64,000 nucleotides of DNA from Neotamlana sedimentorum (lineage in GTDB: Bacteria; Bacteroidota; Bacteroidia; Flavobacteriales; Flavobacteriaceae): contig NZ_JTDW01000008.1 in NCBI RefSeq assembly GCF_000943565.1, positions 105,809 through 169,808 of the forward strand, read 5' to 3'. Positions 9,505 to 20,219 of the stretch are shown here, one piece after another (position 1 is the stretch's first letter; every line of letters starts with the position of its first letter). The translations under genes were made by a program, and so were the position numbers. The notes under the pieces were generated by a model, which had not been told where the DNA came from, searched no databases, and saw only the letters and a program-made list of their open reading frames with translations.

Positions 9505-11736
9505 TTATTTCAGGTTAATTGTTAGATGTCCGCCTTCAACCAAATTGGAGTGATTTACAAAGTATCCTGAATGAGACTTTCCATTTAACTGAATAGTATT
9601 GATTTTACCACTAGAATCTCCAGTTTTTTCTATTACAAGTTGTTTTCCTTTGTAGTAAGCATCATCTAATTCAATGGTAATTTTATCGAACATTGGTGCT
9701 GTAATCGTATAAAATGGTTCGCCAGGTGAAATTGGATAAATTCCCATCATGCTATAAATTACCCAAGCAGACATGGTTCCGGTATCATCATTCCCAGGTA
9801 AACCATCCGGAGTATTCTTAAAATATTGATTTACCAATTGCTTAACTAATTTTTGACTACGCCATTCTTCATCTTTAACATAATTAAATAAAAACGGGTA
9901 ACCTATATCTGGCTCGTTAGCCATATCGAATTGATTAGAATCGAATACTTTTTCTAATTGATTTACAAATTGCTTTTTACCACCCATAAGCTTTATCAAC
10001 CCTTTGGTATCGTGAGAAACCATAAATGAGTATTGCCACGAATTCCCCTCGATAAAACCAATATTTTCGGCAAAATTTGCACCTGCCAACGGATCGAAAG
10101 GCTCGTACCAAGAACCATCTGGGTTTTTAGGGTGTAATAATTTTAAATTTTTATCATATAAATTTCTATATGAAAAAGCTTGCTTATAAAAGCGTTTGTA
10201 ATCGTCTTTTTTCCCTAATGCTTTTGCTAAAAGCGAAATGGAATAATCTGTAATATTGTACTCTTGTGTTGTAGATACCGAACCTCGATTTTGTGTTGTT
10301 AAAAATCCGTTAGACCAATATTCTTTTACTCCTGGACGTAATGGATTATCTTCTAACTGTGTCGCACTTTTGCGCATGGCTTCATAGGCCTTTTCAACAC
10401 CGAAATCTGTAATTCCTTTTAAATACGTATCGGTTAAAATAATTCCCGCAGGATCACCAACCATAGTTGTGGTTTCGGTAGCATTTAATTCCCACTTTGG
10501 CAACCAGCCGCTTTCATCGTAAATATTAAGCATGCTTTTTACCATGTTAGATTGCTGCTTCGGGTACACTAAAGACATCAACTGATGTAAATTTCTGTAG
10601 GTATCCCAAAACGAAAACACAGTAAATCGAGTTCCTTCGGTTTTTAAAGTTTCCCGTGTGGCCATACTTGGATATTCCCCATTATAATCGTTTAAAGTAT
10701 TTGGGTGAATAAGTGTATGATAGAGCGCCGTGTAAAACACCGTTTTATCATCTTCGCTACCACCTTCAACTTTAATTTTCGATAATAAGTTATTCCATTG
10801 TGAAGACGTATTTTTATAAACCGTTTCGAAGGTTTGGTTTTCGGTTTCCTTTTCAAGGTTTTCCCTTGCATTTTCAATACTCACATATGAAACGCCTACT
10901 TTAACCTCAACCTGAGTAGGTTCAGAAAAATTATATTTAAAATAACTACCAATGCTATCGCCAACAACCTCTTTTTTGTAGCCCTTCATTATTCTGGTTT
11001 TACCATTGTAGGTCATCCATTCAGCTTCAACACCTTTATAGATTCTTGGTTTTCGCCAAACACCAAACTCATCGGCAGGCTTACTAAATTTCGCCACGAA
11101 ATAAACTGGGTAATTTTCTTCGGGTTTGTAATAGCAAAACGAACCTACCGTTCGCATACCTTCAATTTCTGTTGGTGATACAACTTTTATTGAAGCACCT
11201 TGCTCGTTAGTTAAACCTAAACCCAAATTAAGTAAAATATTAGCTTCGCCTTTTGGGAAACTATATCTTGAAATACCAACTCTTGTAGATGCTGTGGTTT
11301 CAACCTTAATATTGTACTTATTTAAAACCGTACTATAATAACCCGCTTTTGCAACTTCATTTTTATAAATACTTCCATATTTTAAATGATTTGTTTCAAG
11401 CGCTCCAGTTGTTGGCATGAGTAGAATAACGCCTAAATCTGGACAACCAACTCCACTTAAATTTACATGCGAAAACCCTGTTAAAAAGGTGTTTTCGTGT
11501 ACATAAGGATTAGACAACCAACGGCTGTCTTTTTCTAATTTATTTTGTTTTCCAGAAACATTAAAAGGAGATACACTGGCCATACCACGAGGCGCAATGG
11601 CTCCCGGATTTGTAGCTCCAAAATTTGATGTTCCAATAAATGGGTTCACATACGTAGTGCACTCTTGTGACACTACGCGCGAACCACAAAACATAAAATA
11701 AACTAAAAATAAAACTGTTAAAAACTTAAATCTCAT
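9505..11736 (-). CDS. GH92 alpha-mannosidase (GNDDTG type)
   Basis: Calcium-dependent exo-alpha-mannosidase, 743 residues, with a signal peptide near MFCGSRVVSQ. The N-terminal beta-sandwich begins TYVNPFIGTSNFG and continues GAIAPRGMASVSPFN, a clear GH92 hallmark. The catalytic region has the acid-bearing NEPDIGYPFLFNY (Glu about 608) and the base motif GNDDTGTMSAW (residues 648-658). It differs from the other GH92 in this window (NEPSHH and GNEDCG), so the two probably attack different alpha-mannosidic linkages. It is 13 bases downstream of the GH20 gene in the same operon. Family confidence is high; the linkage (alpha-1,2, 1,3 or 1,6) is not assigned. Confidence 0.93.
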   Translation of the reverse strand: MRFKFLTVLFLVYFMFCGSRVVSQECTTYVNPFIGTSNFGATNPGAIAPRGMASVSPFNVSGKQNKLEKDSRWLSNPYVHENTFLTGFSHVNLSGVGCPDLGVILLMPTTGALETNHLKYGSIYKNEVAKAGYYSTVLNKYNIKVETTASTRVGISRYSFPKGEANILLNLGLGLTNEQGASIKVVSPTEIEGMRTVGSFCYYKPEENYPVYFVAKFSKPADEFGVWRKPRIYKGVEAEWMTYNGKTRIMKGYKKEVVGDSIGSYFKYNFSEPTQVEVKVGVSYVSIENARENLEKETENQTFETVYKNTSSQWNNLLSKIKVEGGSEDDKTVFYTALYHTLIHPNTLNDYNGEYPSMATRETLKTEGTRFTVFSFWDTYRNLHQLMSLVYPKQQSNMVKSMLNIYDESGWLPKWELNATETTTMVGDPAGIILTDTYLKGITDFGVEKAYEAMRKSATQLEDNPLRPGVKEYWSNGFLTTQNRGSVSTTQEYNITDYSISLLAKALGKKDDYKRFYKQAFSYRNLYDKNLKLLHPKNPDGSWYEPFDPLAGANFAENIGFIEGNSWQYSFMVSHDTKGLIKLMGGKKQFVNQLEKVFDSNQFDMANEPDIGYPFLFNYVKDEEWRSQKLVKQLVNQYFKNTPDGLPGNDDTGTMSAWVIYSMMGIYPISPGEPFYTITAPMFDKITIELDDAYYKGKQLVIEKTGDSSGKINTIQLNGKSHSGYFVNHSNLVEGGHLTINLK

Positions 11737-11749
11737 TAAAAACTAATAA

Positions 11750-14086
11750 TTAATCTATTAAAATTTCATCCATAAATATCCAAGCTTCTTTAACTTCTAT
11801 ATCGCTTTTATCGATTTTAGCCTCAACCTTTATATATCTGGCTTTTTGTGCTTTAAAATCAATACTAAAATCTTTTAATTCAGGTTCATCATCTACCTTA
11901 AACGGTTTTTTAATTTTACCAACTTCTGTGAAGTTTTCGTTATCATGAGATAGTAAAACCTTTATTTCTGTTGGGTAATAAACACTATTTTTTTGGTTTA
12001 CCATGCTCCCAATAATCACTTTGCTTATATTTTTTTCTTCACCTAAATCTACAACAACTTTAGCGTCTTTATTTAACCAAGCTTGCCATCTGCCATCGCG
12101 AAAATCTTTACTACCACGTAACGTATTTACTAAATTAAAGGCATGAGAACCTTGATACCTTTCATGATAATTAGTCAAATAATCTACCTTACTCGCAACA
12201 CCTTCATGAAACGTAATTGTTTCTTTAAACACATGATTTATTGGTTTATCTGCTTCAAATAAACTCGCTTTAATTGCTGTTGTTCTATTTACAACAATAG
12301 GTTTTGTAAACGGAATGGCTTCAGAATTTAAATCCGCATCGTTTAAAACATATCTTATATCTGAGTCTGGGAATTCATTCTGTAATGTTATTGCTACCGA
12401 TTTACTCTGAATATCTGTTTTTACTTTAGAATTAATAATATAGGCGCTTTTTGCATAATTTACATCTAAATATTCAAATCTGTTCATGATGCTTTTTAAA
12501 CGTACTGAAAAATCATTCCAATTTCTTGATTCTTTTGGACTCCAAAGCGTTTCAGATAAAGCTGTTAATCTTGGAAAAATCATGTATTGCGAATGTTCTT
12601 CGGTAGGAATATGTTCTGCCCAAACGTTGGCTTGTCCGCCTAAAATATGTTTTTCTTCTTCTTGAAAAAGTTCTCCAACAATAGGCTCGAATTGATATAC
12701 TTTGCTAACTGTAGTAACTGGTCCTGCCGCTTTTGGCTCTAAATCTGGTGTACCTTGATAATAATCGAAATAGCAATAACCAACCGGAGACATAATAGCA
12801 TCATTACCATGTTTTGCTGCTTCAATACCGCCTTTTACACCACGCCAACTCATTACTGTAGCTTCTGGTGCTAAACCACCTTCTAGAATTTCATCCCAAC
12901 CAATTAGTTTTTTTCCTTTAGAATTGATGAATTTTTCAATTCGTTTTATAAAGTAGCTCTGTAATTCTTCAACATTTTCAAGCTTTTCTGCTTTAATTCT
13001 TTTTTTACAATGTGGGCAAACTTCCCAATTGGTTTTAGTCGCTTCATCTCCACCAATATGAATGTATTTAGAAGGGAATATATCCATTACTTCCAACAGT
13101 ACATTTTCTAAAAACTCAAAAGTAGATTCTTTTCCCGCACAGTAAATATCTGTAATTGGCCATAAGGCTCCAGAAGGCACTGCAATTTGTTCACCATGAC
13201 AAGATAACTCTGGATACGCGGCAATAGCGCTCGACACATGCGCAGGCATTTCTATTTCTGGAACAACCTCAACACCTTTTGTAGCGGCATAGGCTACAAT
13301 TTCTTTTAAGTCTTCTTGAGTTAAAAAACCGCCGTAAGTTCCTTTGTCATCAGGATTATTATCTTCTCTAGCATTCCATAGTAAATGTTCTTGATCTACT
13401 CTCCACGCACCAATTTCGGTTAATTTTGGATATTTTTTAATCTCTATACGCCAGCCCTGGTCATCAACTAAATGCAAATGCAAAATATTCATTTTGTGCA
13501 ATGCCAGCATATCAATAGTTTCTTTAATATAATCTTTACCAAAGAAATGACGCGATACGTCTAGCATTAATCCGCGCCACTTAAATCGCGGACTGTCCGT
13601 TATTTGAACATTTGGAATTTCCCAATCGATGTTTTTAATAAGCGTATCACTTTCTATTTCAACAGGTAGCAACTGCCTTAAACTTTGAATAGCGTATAAA
13701 AACCCTGAAGCACTTGATGCTTTTAAAACAACATGGCTTGTACTAGCATTAATTGTATATGCTTCTTGTTCTAAACTGTTATCTAATGCTAATGAAATGT
13801 AATTTGAAGTAGGCGTTTTTGCTGTAATTTTTAAATTCCAATTGGCAGCATTATTAAATTTATCGATGAGTAGTTTAACAGCCTGTTTTTGCTCTTCATT
13901 CGACACAACAAACACCGTGTTTTCATTAAACTGAAATACACCTTCTGTAATATTTAAATGTGCAACTTTGGGAATAATATTTACATCGGCTTCCGTATAA
14001 ACCTTAGCTGATTTTTCTTGGCATGAGTTTAAAAGGATACCTACAGTAAACAGAACAAAAAAAGATATGTGTGATGCTTTTTTCAC
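11750..14086 (-). CDS. GH20 beta-N-acetylhexosaminidase lipoprotein
   Basis: Removes terminal beta-GlcNAc or GalNAc by substrate-assisted catalysis. A lipobox (LLNSC, Cys22) is followed by a GH20b domain (about 30-165) and the GH20 barrel from FKWRGLMLDVSRHFF. The catalytic pair is Asp347-Glu348 in HIGGDEA. The remaining 200 residues look like a C-terminal beta-sandwich similar to F5/8C or CBM32 modules (GSHAFNLVNTLRGSKDFRDGRWQAW; VVDLGEEKNISKVIIG). The start codon at 14086 is GTG, and no ATG gives a better signal peptide. It lies 10 bases from the glycosylasparaginase gene. Within an N-glycan pathway it would trim antennae or split the chitobiose core. Confidence 0.93.
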   Translation of the reverse strand: MKKASHISFFVLFTVGILLNSCQEKSAKVYTEADVNIIPKVAHLNITEGVFQFNENTVFVVSNEEQKQAVKLLIDKFNNAANWNLKITAKTPTSNYISLALDNSLEQEAYTINASTSHVVLKASSASGFLYAIQSLRQLLPVEIESDTLIKNIDWEIPNVQITDSPRFKWRGLMLDVSRHFFGKDYIKETIDMLALHKMNILHLHLVDDQGWRIEIKKYPKLTEIGAWRVDQEHLLWNAREDNNPDDKGTYGGFLTQEDLKEIVAYAATKGVEVVPEIEMPAHVSSAIAAYPELSCHGEQIAVPSGALWPITDIYCAGKESTFEFLENVLLEVMDIFPSKYIHIGGDEATKTNWEVCPHCKKRIKAEKLENVEELQSYFIKRIEKFINSKGKKLIGWDEILEGGLAPEATVMSWRGVKGGIEAAKHGNDAIMSPVGYCYFDYYQGTPDLEPKAAGPVTTVSKVYQFEPIVGELFQEEEKHILGGQANVWAEHIPTEEHSQYMIFPRLTALSETLWSPKESRNWNDFSVRLKSIMNRFEYLDVNYAKSAYIINSKVKTDIQSKSVAITLQNEFPDSDIRYVLNDADLNSEAIPFTKPIVVNRTTAIKASLFEADKPINHVFKETITFHEGVASKVDYLTNYHERYQGSHAFNLVNTLRGSKDFRDGRWQAWLNKDAKVVVDLGEEKNISKVIIGSMVNQKNSVYYPTEIKVLLSHDNENFTEVGKIKKPFKVDDEPELKDFSIDFKAQKARYIKVEAKIDKSDIEVKEAWIFMDEILID

Positions 14087-14096
14087 TAAAATAAAT

Positions 14097-15107
14097 TTAT
14101 TTTTTCTTTATTTTAAATCCTGCATCTTCCATACGATTACCGTTTTCTTTATCGTAAACGGCATAATTAAAACCAGGTCTTATACTATAACCGGCATGTT
14201 CGCCTTTTTTATTAACCGCAATAAAACCAACTTGTAAATAGGCCATATCTTTATGGTTTTTATGCTTATTGTAAATGCGTTCTACAATTTCTTTACAAGC
14301 TTCGTAAGGCGATTTTCCTTGGCGCATTAACTCTACAACCATGGCACTTCCGGCGGTTCGTATTACAGCTTCACCTAAACCGGTTGCTGCAGCTGCACCA
14401 ACTTCATTATCTAAAAATAAGCCGGCTCCAATAATTGGCGAATCGCCTACTCTACCATGTAATTTCCAAGCCGCTCCACTGGTAGTACAACCACCAGAAA
14501 GATTGCCTTCTTCATCTAAAACCAACATACTTATTGTATCGTGATTTTCAATATTTATTACCGGTTGATATTTCGATTTTTCTAACCATTTTTCCCAAGA
14601 TTCTTTAGATTTATCGGTTAGTAAATTTTCTTCTTTAAACCCTTTTTCTAAAGCAAATTGTAGGGCACCTTTACCGGTAAGCATAACGTGTGGCGTTTCG
14701 TCTAAAACTTTTTTTGCCACTGCTATTGGGTGTTTTATGCCTTGTAAAAAAGACACCGAACCGCAATCGCTATTCTTATCCATAATACAAGCATCAAGCG
14801 TTACTTTACCTTCACGATCTGGTAATCCACCGTAGCCCACACTACGTACATCTGGATCGGCTTCTGGAACACCTACACCGGCAACAATAGCATCTAAAGG
14901 TGCCGCACCGTTGTTTAACTGTTTCCAGGCTTCTTCGTTTGCAGCTAAACCATGTCTCCATGTAGAAATTACCAAAGGTTTTTTTACTGGTTTTGCTTTT
15001 GAAGTGTTTTTATTCGCTTCCGCGGAAGCTGAAAAACTACTTAACAAAGCACTTAAACCAACAGTTCCTAAGGCCGTATTTTTAATAAATTTTCTTCTAC
15101 TAGACAT
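14097..15107 (-). CDS. Tat-exported N4-(beta-N-acetylglucosaminyl)-L-asparaginase (glycosylasparaginase)
   Basis: N-terminal-nucleophile hydrolase that splits GlcNAc from asparagine. The leader MSSRRKFIKNTALGTVGLSALL is a twin-arginine signal, so the folded enzyme should act in the periplasm. The autoproteolysis and nucleophile site is in ENHDTISMLVLDEEG, with Thr191 becoming the new N-terminus. Further on are SGGCTTSGAAWKLHGRVGDSPIIGAGLF and ATGLGEAVIRTAGSAM, which match the glycosylasparaginase branch of the family more closely than plant-type isoaspartyl peptidases. At 336 residues the length is normal. This gene points most directly to N-glycans as the target, because the GlcNAc-Asn bond occurs nowhere else. 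It is in tight operon spacing with GH20 and the GHL10-like protein. Confidence 0.9.
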   Translation of the reverse strand: MSSRRKFIKNTALGTVGLSALLSSFSASAEANKNTSKAKPVKKPLVISTWRHGLAANEEAWKQLNNGAAPLDAIVAGVGVPEADPDVRSVGYGGLPDREGKVTLDACIMDKNSDCGSVSFLQGIKHPIAVAKKVLDETPHVMLTGKGALQFALEKGFKEENLLTDKSKESWEKWLEKSKYQPVINIENHDTISMLVLDEEGNLSGGCTTSGAAWKLHGRVGDSPIIGAGLFLDNEVGAAAATGLGEAVIRTAGSAMVVELMRQGKSPYEACKEIVERIYNKHKNHKDMAYLQVGFIAVNKKGEHAGYSIRPGFNYAVYDKENGNRMEDAGFKIKKK

Positions 15108-15119
15108 GATAAATAGACT

Positions 15120-16238
15120 TTATTCTTTTGAAGCTTTTATAATTTCGAATTGCTCATCAGTCATATGATAATCATCAAAAAATGCAACACCACTTGCGCC
15201 ATTATCTTTAGCGTATTGAATGGCATCTTTTAAATCTTCATTACTTAATTTTGGTGTATATAAACCTGTGTGTAATTCGGTTGATTTTCCTTGTAAATCT
15301 TCTACACCTTGTTTTGTAGCATAACCAATCCAATCTAATTCTTCGTTGTAGAAGTTGTAATAAATCATTGGTAAAACCATATCTATATTCCATTTATCCC
15401 AACGCTGACGCACCATATGATCTGCCATTTCTGGATAAGGAAATACTGCGGCACTTAATTTCTTATCGTGTTTATGCACAATGTCATAAGCTTCATTTAC
15501 TAACGAACGAATTTCGTTTAAACGGAAGTTTTTCCACTCGATATCGATAGCTGGGTTTTCCATTTTACGAGGGTCTTTATGATGTAAAGCCATAAACTTA
15601 TTTACACTAGCATCAGAATAATCGAAATCGTAATCAGGTAATTCTTCTTCTTGTTTTAAATCGTATTTTGGTAATAAACCAATTGGTAAATATACATCTG
15701 GATAACGTATATAATCTAAATGTACACTAGCAACACCTTCTACTTTTGCTAAACCTTCAACAAGACTTAAAATGTGCTTTCTGGCTTCTGGGTGACTTGG
15801 TGATAACCATTGGTAATACCCAACGTATGGTCGTTCTTCCTTTTTAAAACAAGATTTACCACTGCGGCTTACCATGTACCAATCTGGATGTTGTTGCGCT
15901 ATAGAATCGCCAGGTCTGTTTGTTGTAAACATCCACGCATGTACTTCTAATCCTGCTGCTGTTGCTAAAGGCGTTAAACGTTTTAATAAACCTGGATCTG
16001 CTCCTGTGTTTAATAAAACAGCATCAATACCTTTACTTTTTAATTTATTGAAGTGTGCCGTGTAGGCTGAATCTGATTTTTTATGACCAACCGACATCCA
16101 GTTCCAATACTTAAAAGTTTTAGTAGTTTCTTCTGTAGTTGTTGTAGCAACAGGTTCTTCTGAAGCGGTTTCTTTAGTAGCTTGATTGCATGATACTATT
16201 GAAAGTACCAATCCAAAAAGTGCTATTTTAAGTTTCAT
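15120..16238 (-). CDS. GHL10-like putative glycoside hydrolase lipoprotein
   Basis: Lipoprotein (SIVSC lipobox, Cys17) of 372 residues with a low-complexity Thr/Glu linker and a TIM-barrel domain. The pattern FNKLKSKGIDAVLLNTG, then LTPLATAAGLEVHAWMFT, WLSPSHPEARKHILSLVEGLAKVEGVASVHLDYIRYPD, and DMVLPMIYYNFYNEELDW resembles the GHL10 (DUF187-like) family. In such proteins the Asp of HLDYIRYP and downstream acidic residues line the presumed active site. No biochemical activity can be stated. Its place between the glycosylasparaginase and a CBM9-like lipoprotein suggests it acts on the same glycan. An endo-acting role is one guess, since no obvious endo-N-acetylglucosaminidase exists in this half of the window. 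Confidence 0.72.
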   Translation of the reverse strand: MKLKIALFGLVLSIVSCNQATKETASEEPVATTTTEETTKTFKYWNWMSVGHKKSDSAYTAHFNKLKSKGIDAVLLNTGADPGLLKRLTPLATAAGLEVHAWMFTTNRPGDSIAQQHPDWYMVSRSGKSCFKKEERPYVGYYQWLSPSHPEARKHILSLVEGLAKVEGVASVHLDYIRYPDVYLPIGLLPKYDLKQEEELPDYDFDYSDASVNKFMALHHKDPRKMENPAIDIEWKNFRLNEIRSLVNEAYDIVHKHDKKLSAAVFPYPEMADHMVRQRWDKWNIDMVLPMIYYNFYNEELDWIGYATKQGVEDLQGKSTELHTGLYTPKLSNEDLKDAIQYAKDNGASGVAFFDDYHMTDEQFEIIKASKE

Positions 16239-16251
16239 AAGGTTAATTTTA

Positions 16252-17322
16252 TTATTTGGTTATAAATTTTCCGTTTTGATTTACTATTAAAGTTTTTCCT
16301 GAAAAAGGGCTAACAATTGAAAGGTTAAAACCTGTACTATGATTCTCTAATTTTGGAACCACCGCCTTATCATCAATTTTTATGCCTTTTTGAGTTAAAC
16401 TATCAATAGATTTAAAATATTCGTTGTTTTTTTTAAAATGTGCGATTTGCTTTCTGTACATGCTATATAATTCCCACTTAATTTTTTCATCTGAAGTTAT
16501 ATTGAAAGCATCTTTTGCTCCCGCTTCTTTTGATGAAAAATATACATAACCCCATTTTTCTGGTTCGTGCATGTTAACTACACCCATTGGCGACCAAACC
16601 CAATTGTACTCGTGTAACAACTTCCCTTTGTCATCACGTTTTCTTTCGTACTTACCATCTTTAATTTGGTAATCCCAATTAACTCTTGAGAAGTTAACTC
16701 GCCAAAATGAATCTGTTGGAACGTTTTTATGGAAATAGCCTTTTTTATAAGCCTTCCAAGGAATAGCAAGTTCTAATACCCAACCTTCATCGGTATCTTT
16801 AGGATTGTTTAGTGTTCCGTTAACTTTAACAGCCGATTTTAAACCAGTGATATTCCAATCGTTTAAAACCACATTATTTTTTCTGTAAGGTTGACTAACA
16901 AATAAATCCCAGGCTGTGTTTAATGCGTTAATCTCTAATTCGTAATAATTATGAGTATCGCCATCTGGATCTATAAACACCTCAAAATCATTATTATGAA
17001 AAATTATAGTATCTCTTTTGGTTAACGTTGCCCATACATGAGGTTCTTCGAGCTGTGCTAAAATATAATAGTACTTATCGTCCCACAACATTTTAACTTT
17101 TGTTTTATATTTTGGCTGTTTAACACCTTCAATATCTATAAAAGTATCGCTCCAGTCTACCTTACTCCAAGCAGCATCATTAGCTTCACCATCAATTTGT
17201 ATTGGTGCGCTCGTTTTATAAGCAATATAACTTTTTGGTGCCTTGTTTTCTTTACTTTGCGAACAACCTAAAGCAGACACTACACCAAGAATTAAAACGA
17301 ATATGTGCTTTTTTAACTTCAT
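16252..17322 (-). CDS. CBM9-like carbohydrate-binding lipoprotein
   Basis: Lipoprotein with a signal peptide and lipobox ending at Cys20 (SALGC), 356 residues. The mature part begins with the CBM9/DOMON-type pattern APIQIDGEANDAAWSKVDWSDTFIDIEG, then VKMLWDDKYYYILAQLEEPHVWATLTKRDTIIFHNNDFEVFIDPDGDTHNYYELEINALNT. That is the sugar-binding sandwich used by single-domain CBM9-like proteins of Bacteroidota. No catalytic motif is visible, so a glycan-binding accessory role at the surface or in the periplasm is the best reading. It lies between GHL10 and GH130 in the same run, with 13 and 40 bases of spacing. Confidence 0.78.
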   Translation of the reverse strand: MKLKKHIFVLILGVVSALGCSQSKENKAPKSYIAYKTSAPIQIDGEANDAAWSKVDWSDTFIDIEGVKQPKYKTKVKMLWDDKYYYILAQLEEPHVWATLTKRDTIIFHNNDFEVFIDPDGDTHNYYELEINALNTAWDLFVSQPYRKNNVVLNDWNITGLKSAVKVNGTLNNPKDTDEGWVLELAIPWKAYKKGYFHKNVPTDSFWRVNFSRVNWDYQIKDGKYERKRDDKGKLLHEYNWVWSPMGVVNMHEPEKWGYVYFSSKEAGAKDAFNITSDEKIKWELYSMYRKQIAHFKKNNEYFKSIDSLTQKGIKIDDKAVVPKLENHSTGFNLSIVSPFSGKTLIVNQNGKFITK

Positions 17323-17362
17323 TTAATATTGTTTTTTTGAGATACTGAAACAAATTCAGCAC

Positions 17363-18328
17363 CTAAAGGCTATTGTTTTTTGTAAAGGCAACCACCTCGC
17401 TTAGTTTACCGAATGCCATGGCTACCACAGTATCTGCAGCTCCGTAATAAACCGCTAACTTATCTTCTTTTTCATCATGCAATGCTGCACAAGGAAAAAC
17501 AACATTAGGTACATCGCCATTTTGCTCGTAATTTACTGCCGGACCTAATAAATAAGGTTGCGTTCTGTATTTTACTTTATCGGGTTCATTTTCATCTAAA
17601 AGTGCTGCTCCCATGGCGTATCTAAATCCGTTGCAGGTATTTATTACTCCATGATATAACATTAACCAACCTTCATTTGTTAAAATAGGAATAGGTCCTG
17701 CCCCTATTTTTGTGCATTGCCAAGCACTATCTTCAAAATTAGCCGCTTTCATTACACAACGGTGTTCTCCCCAATATTTCATATCTGGGCTGTAGCTAAT
17801 GTAAATATCGCCAAAAGGTGTATGTCCGTTATCACTTGGTCGACTTAACATAGCGTATTTTCCATTTATTTTTTTTGGAAACAACACACCATTTCTGTTA
17901 AATGGTAAAAATGCATTTTCGCATTGGAAAAACTTTTTAAAATCGAAAGTATAACCAATACCAATCGTTGGTCCATGATAACCGTTACACCAAGTTATCC
18001 AATATCTATCTTCGATAAACACAACACGTGGGTCGTATTTATAGGCAGACTCAATCATTTCTGTATTTCCTTCTTGAAATACGATAGGTTCGTGCTCTAT
18101 ATCCCAATTGATACCATCTTTACTAAAGCCTGCAAAAATATTCATTTGCACCGCTTTATTATCACATCTAAAAACACCTGCAAAACCATCTTCAAAAGGC
18201 ACTACGGCACTATTAAAAACACTGTTTGATGTTGGTATAGCATACCTATCTATTATAGGGTTTTCGCTATAACGCCACATAACATCGTTACAATTTTCTG
18301 GCTTATCCTGCCAAGGCATTTTACTCAT
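17363..18328 (-). CDS. GH130 beta-1,4-mannosyl-N-acetylglucosamine / mannoside phosphorylase
   Basis: Cytoplasmic inverting phosphorylase, 321 residues with no signal peptide. The five-bladed propeller begins [40 protein letters not shown]. The catalytic Asp is Asp99 in [11 protein letters not shown], and phosphate-binding residues lie in the Arg/His-containing loops ([22 protein letters not shown]). The sequence resembles the GH130_2 branch, whose members phosphorolyse Man-beta-1,4-GlcNAc from the N-glycan core to Man-1-P and GlcNAc. That activity fits the neighbouring mannosidases and glycosylasparaginase. It lies 13 bases from a symporter gene, which suggests the carrier delivers the disaccharide. 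Subfamily placement is from pattern memory and should be confirmed. Confidence 0.88.
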   Translation of the reverse strand: MSKMPWQDKPENCNDVMWRYSENPIIDRYAIPTSNSVFNSAVVPFEDGFAGVFRCDNKAVQMNIFAGFSKDGINWDIEHEPIVFQEGNTEMIESAYKYDPRVVFIEDRYWITWCNGYHGPTIGIGYTFDFKKFFQCENAFLPFNRNGVLFPKKINGKYAMLSRPSDNGHTPFGDIYISYSPDMKYWGEHRCVMKAANFEDSAWQCTKIGAGPIPILTNEGWLMLYHGVINTCNGFRYAMGAALLDENEPDKVKYRTQPYLLGPAVNYEQNGDVPNVVFPCAALHDEKEDKLAVYYGAADTVVAMAFGKLSEVVAFTKNNSL

Positions 18329-18341
18329 AATCTGTATATTA

Positions 18342-20219
18342 TTAATCTTTATATTGTTTTACTTTATCTAACCAAGTGAATTTTAAAATAACTGTTGTTA
18401 TTATAAATACTATAAAGGCCATCCACATTTTTGGATAATCTCTTATCATGAAATAAATGGGTAACAAAATCATACTCGATTGCCACACGATTCCTACTAC
18501 ACAATTTAACATATCGCTTAAAAAACTTGTGTTTTTCTCGAATGTTTCGTCTTCACTTTTTAATGCTTTAAAAACAGGCCCCCAGAAACCCCAAGGTTTT
18601 ACGTTTTTGTAAAACGATTTTAAGGTTTGCATATTTGTTGCCGGTGTTAATAAGGTTCCTAAAAACGAACCTAACAAAGACACTACAAAAATAATAGGAA
18701 ACATGTAAATTGCAGGTATTTGTGCTAATTCAAACAACCATGTTCCTTCTGTGAAATTAGCTTTATTTTGGTCTAACAAAAACTGCAAAGTTGCAATAAA
18801 TAAGCCTGAGGTCATTCCCCAAAAATATCCCCAACCATTAAAACGCCACCAAATCCACTTTAAAAAGTTTGCGGCTACATAACCTCCATATAAGGCACTT
18901 GTAATCCATAGCGTAATAGAGTTAATAGAATCTGCAAAAAAGCCCATTATAACACCCAAGGTTACTACTGCAAAAGATGCTATGTGACTTGCTTTTATAT
19001 AATGTTTACTAGATGCGGTTGCATTGTAGTATTTTTTGTAAATATCATTTACAATATATGCCGGACTTGAATTAACAAAAGCTGAAAATGTAGACATAAA
19101 GGCCGCTAATAAGCCTGCTAAAAGTAGTCCTTTAATACCTACAGGAATATGATTATTGATAACTTTAGGCAAAATAACTTCAAGCTCGCTTAAGTTTGCA
19201 CCGCCATTTGCTATCATATCTGGAGCACAATAAACTAGAGCCAAAACTACTACGCCACCAATTAATAAATAACGTGGAATAAATAGAATAATATTAGTAA
19301 AACCACTCATGTAAGCCGCTTCTTTTACCGTTCTTGTAGATAAAATACGCTGCATGTCGTATCCTGGTGTTGGTCCTGCAATACTAGCAAAAAAACCTTT
19401 AAATAAAGACATCCCTATAAAAGCACCGAACATTTTATAGCCTTGTGTATCTATTAAACTATTAAAAGCTTCATATTTACCAGACCAAGAACCTTCGAGC
19501 TCTGAGCCAAACATTATATTACTCCACTCGGGTGAAATAACATTATATATTTGAACATCGGTTACCGTAACAAAAGCATAAATAGCTATTAAAATACCGG
19601 CTAACACCATGATTCCGTACTGTAACACTTCGGTAGCTACAACAGAAAACATACCACCTTTAATGGTATAAATTGTTGTTAATAAAATAATTATTAAGGC
19701 ATAAGATTGATCGGAAGTTAGTAATACACTTTCATTTAAAACTAAGCTTACATCCCAAGGTAAAATAACGGTCATGAATTTACCAACGCCTTCAAAGAAA
19801 TATGCTATAAAACCAATAGAAGCAACAACTGCAAATACAGCAACAATTAAATGTGAAGCTCTCCCTGCTTTATCGTCTCCAAAACGTGTTAAAATCCATT
19901 CGGAACCTGTCATTATATTCGATCGACGAATCCATGCCGCGAGGAAAATCATCACAAAAATTTGATTCCAAATAGGCCACATCCACATAAACATGAAACT
20001 TTTGGCTCCATATAAAAACAGAATACCAACCATCCAAGCTGTTCCAGATACATCGAACATACCAGAACCATTACTTAAACCTAAGTAATACCATTTTATA
20101 CTTTTACCACCGAGAAAATAATGATCTAACCCTTGAGACGCTTTTTTAGACACCCAAATACCAACTCCTAGAGTAAGCAGAATGTATAACGCAATAATAA
20201 TAACATCAACTATATCCAT
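18342..20219 (-). CDS. Sodium:solute symporter (SSS family), partner of GH130
   Basis: Inner-membrane carrier of 625 residues with about 13-14 membrane segments. It starts [65 protein letters not shown], the SSS TM1-TM2 pattern. Its start codon overlaps the stop of the upstream GH92 gene (TAATG), and the cytoplasmic GH130 gene follows 13 bases later, so translation of mannosidase, carrier and phosphorylase is likely coupled. The simplest inference is import of Man-beta-1,4-GlcNAc or mannose released by GH92. It is distinct from the other two symporters in this window by length and loop sequence. Confidence 0.9.
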   Translation of the reverse strand: MDIVDVIIIALYILLTLGVGIWVSKKASQGLDHYFLGGKSIKWYYLGLSNGSGMFDVSGTAWMVGILFLYGAKSFMFMWMWPIWNQIFVMIFLAAWIRRSNIMTGSEWILTRFGDDKAGRASHLIVAVFAVVASIGFIAYFFEGVGKFMTVILPWDVSLVLNESVLLTSDQSYALIIILLTTIYTIKGGMFSVVATEVLQYGIMVLAGILIAIYAFVTVTDVQIYNVISPEWSNIMFGSELEGSWSGKYEAFNSLIDTQGYKMFGAFIGMSLFKGFFASIAGPTPGYDMQRILSTRTVKEAAYMSGFTNIILFIPRYLLIGGVVVLALVYCAPDMIANGGANLSELEVILPKVINNHIPVGIKGLLLAGLLAAFMSTFSAFVNSSPAYIVNDIYKKYYNATASSKHYIKASHIASFAVVTLGVIMGFFADSINSITLWITSALYGGYVAANFLKWIWWRFNGWGYFWGMTSGLFIATLQFLLDQNKANFTEGTWLFELAQIPAIYMFPIIFVVSLLGSFLGTLLTPATNMQTLKSFYKNVKPWGFWGPVFKALKSEDETFEKNTSFLSDMLNCVVGIVWQSSMILLPIYFMIRDYPKMWMAFIVFIITTVILKFTWLDKVKQYKD

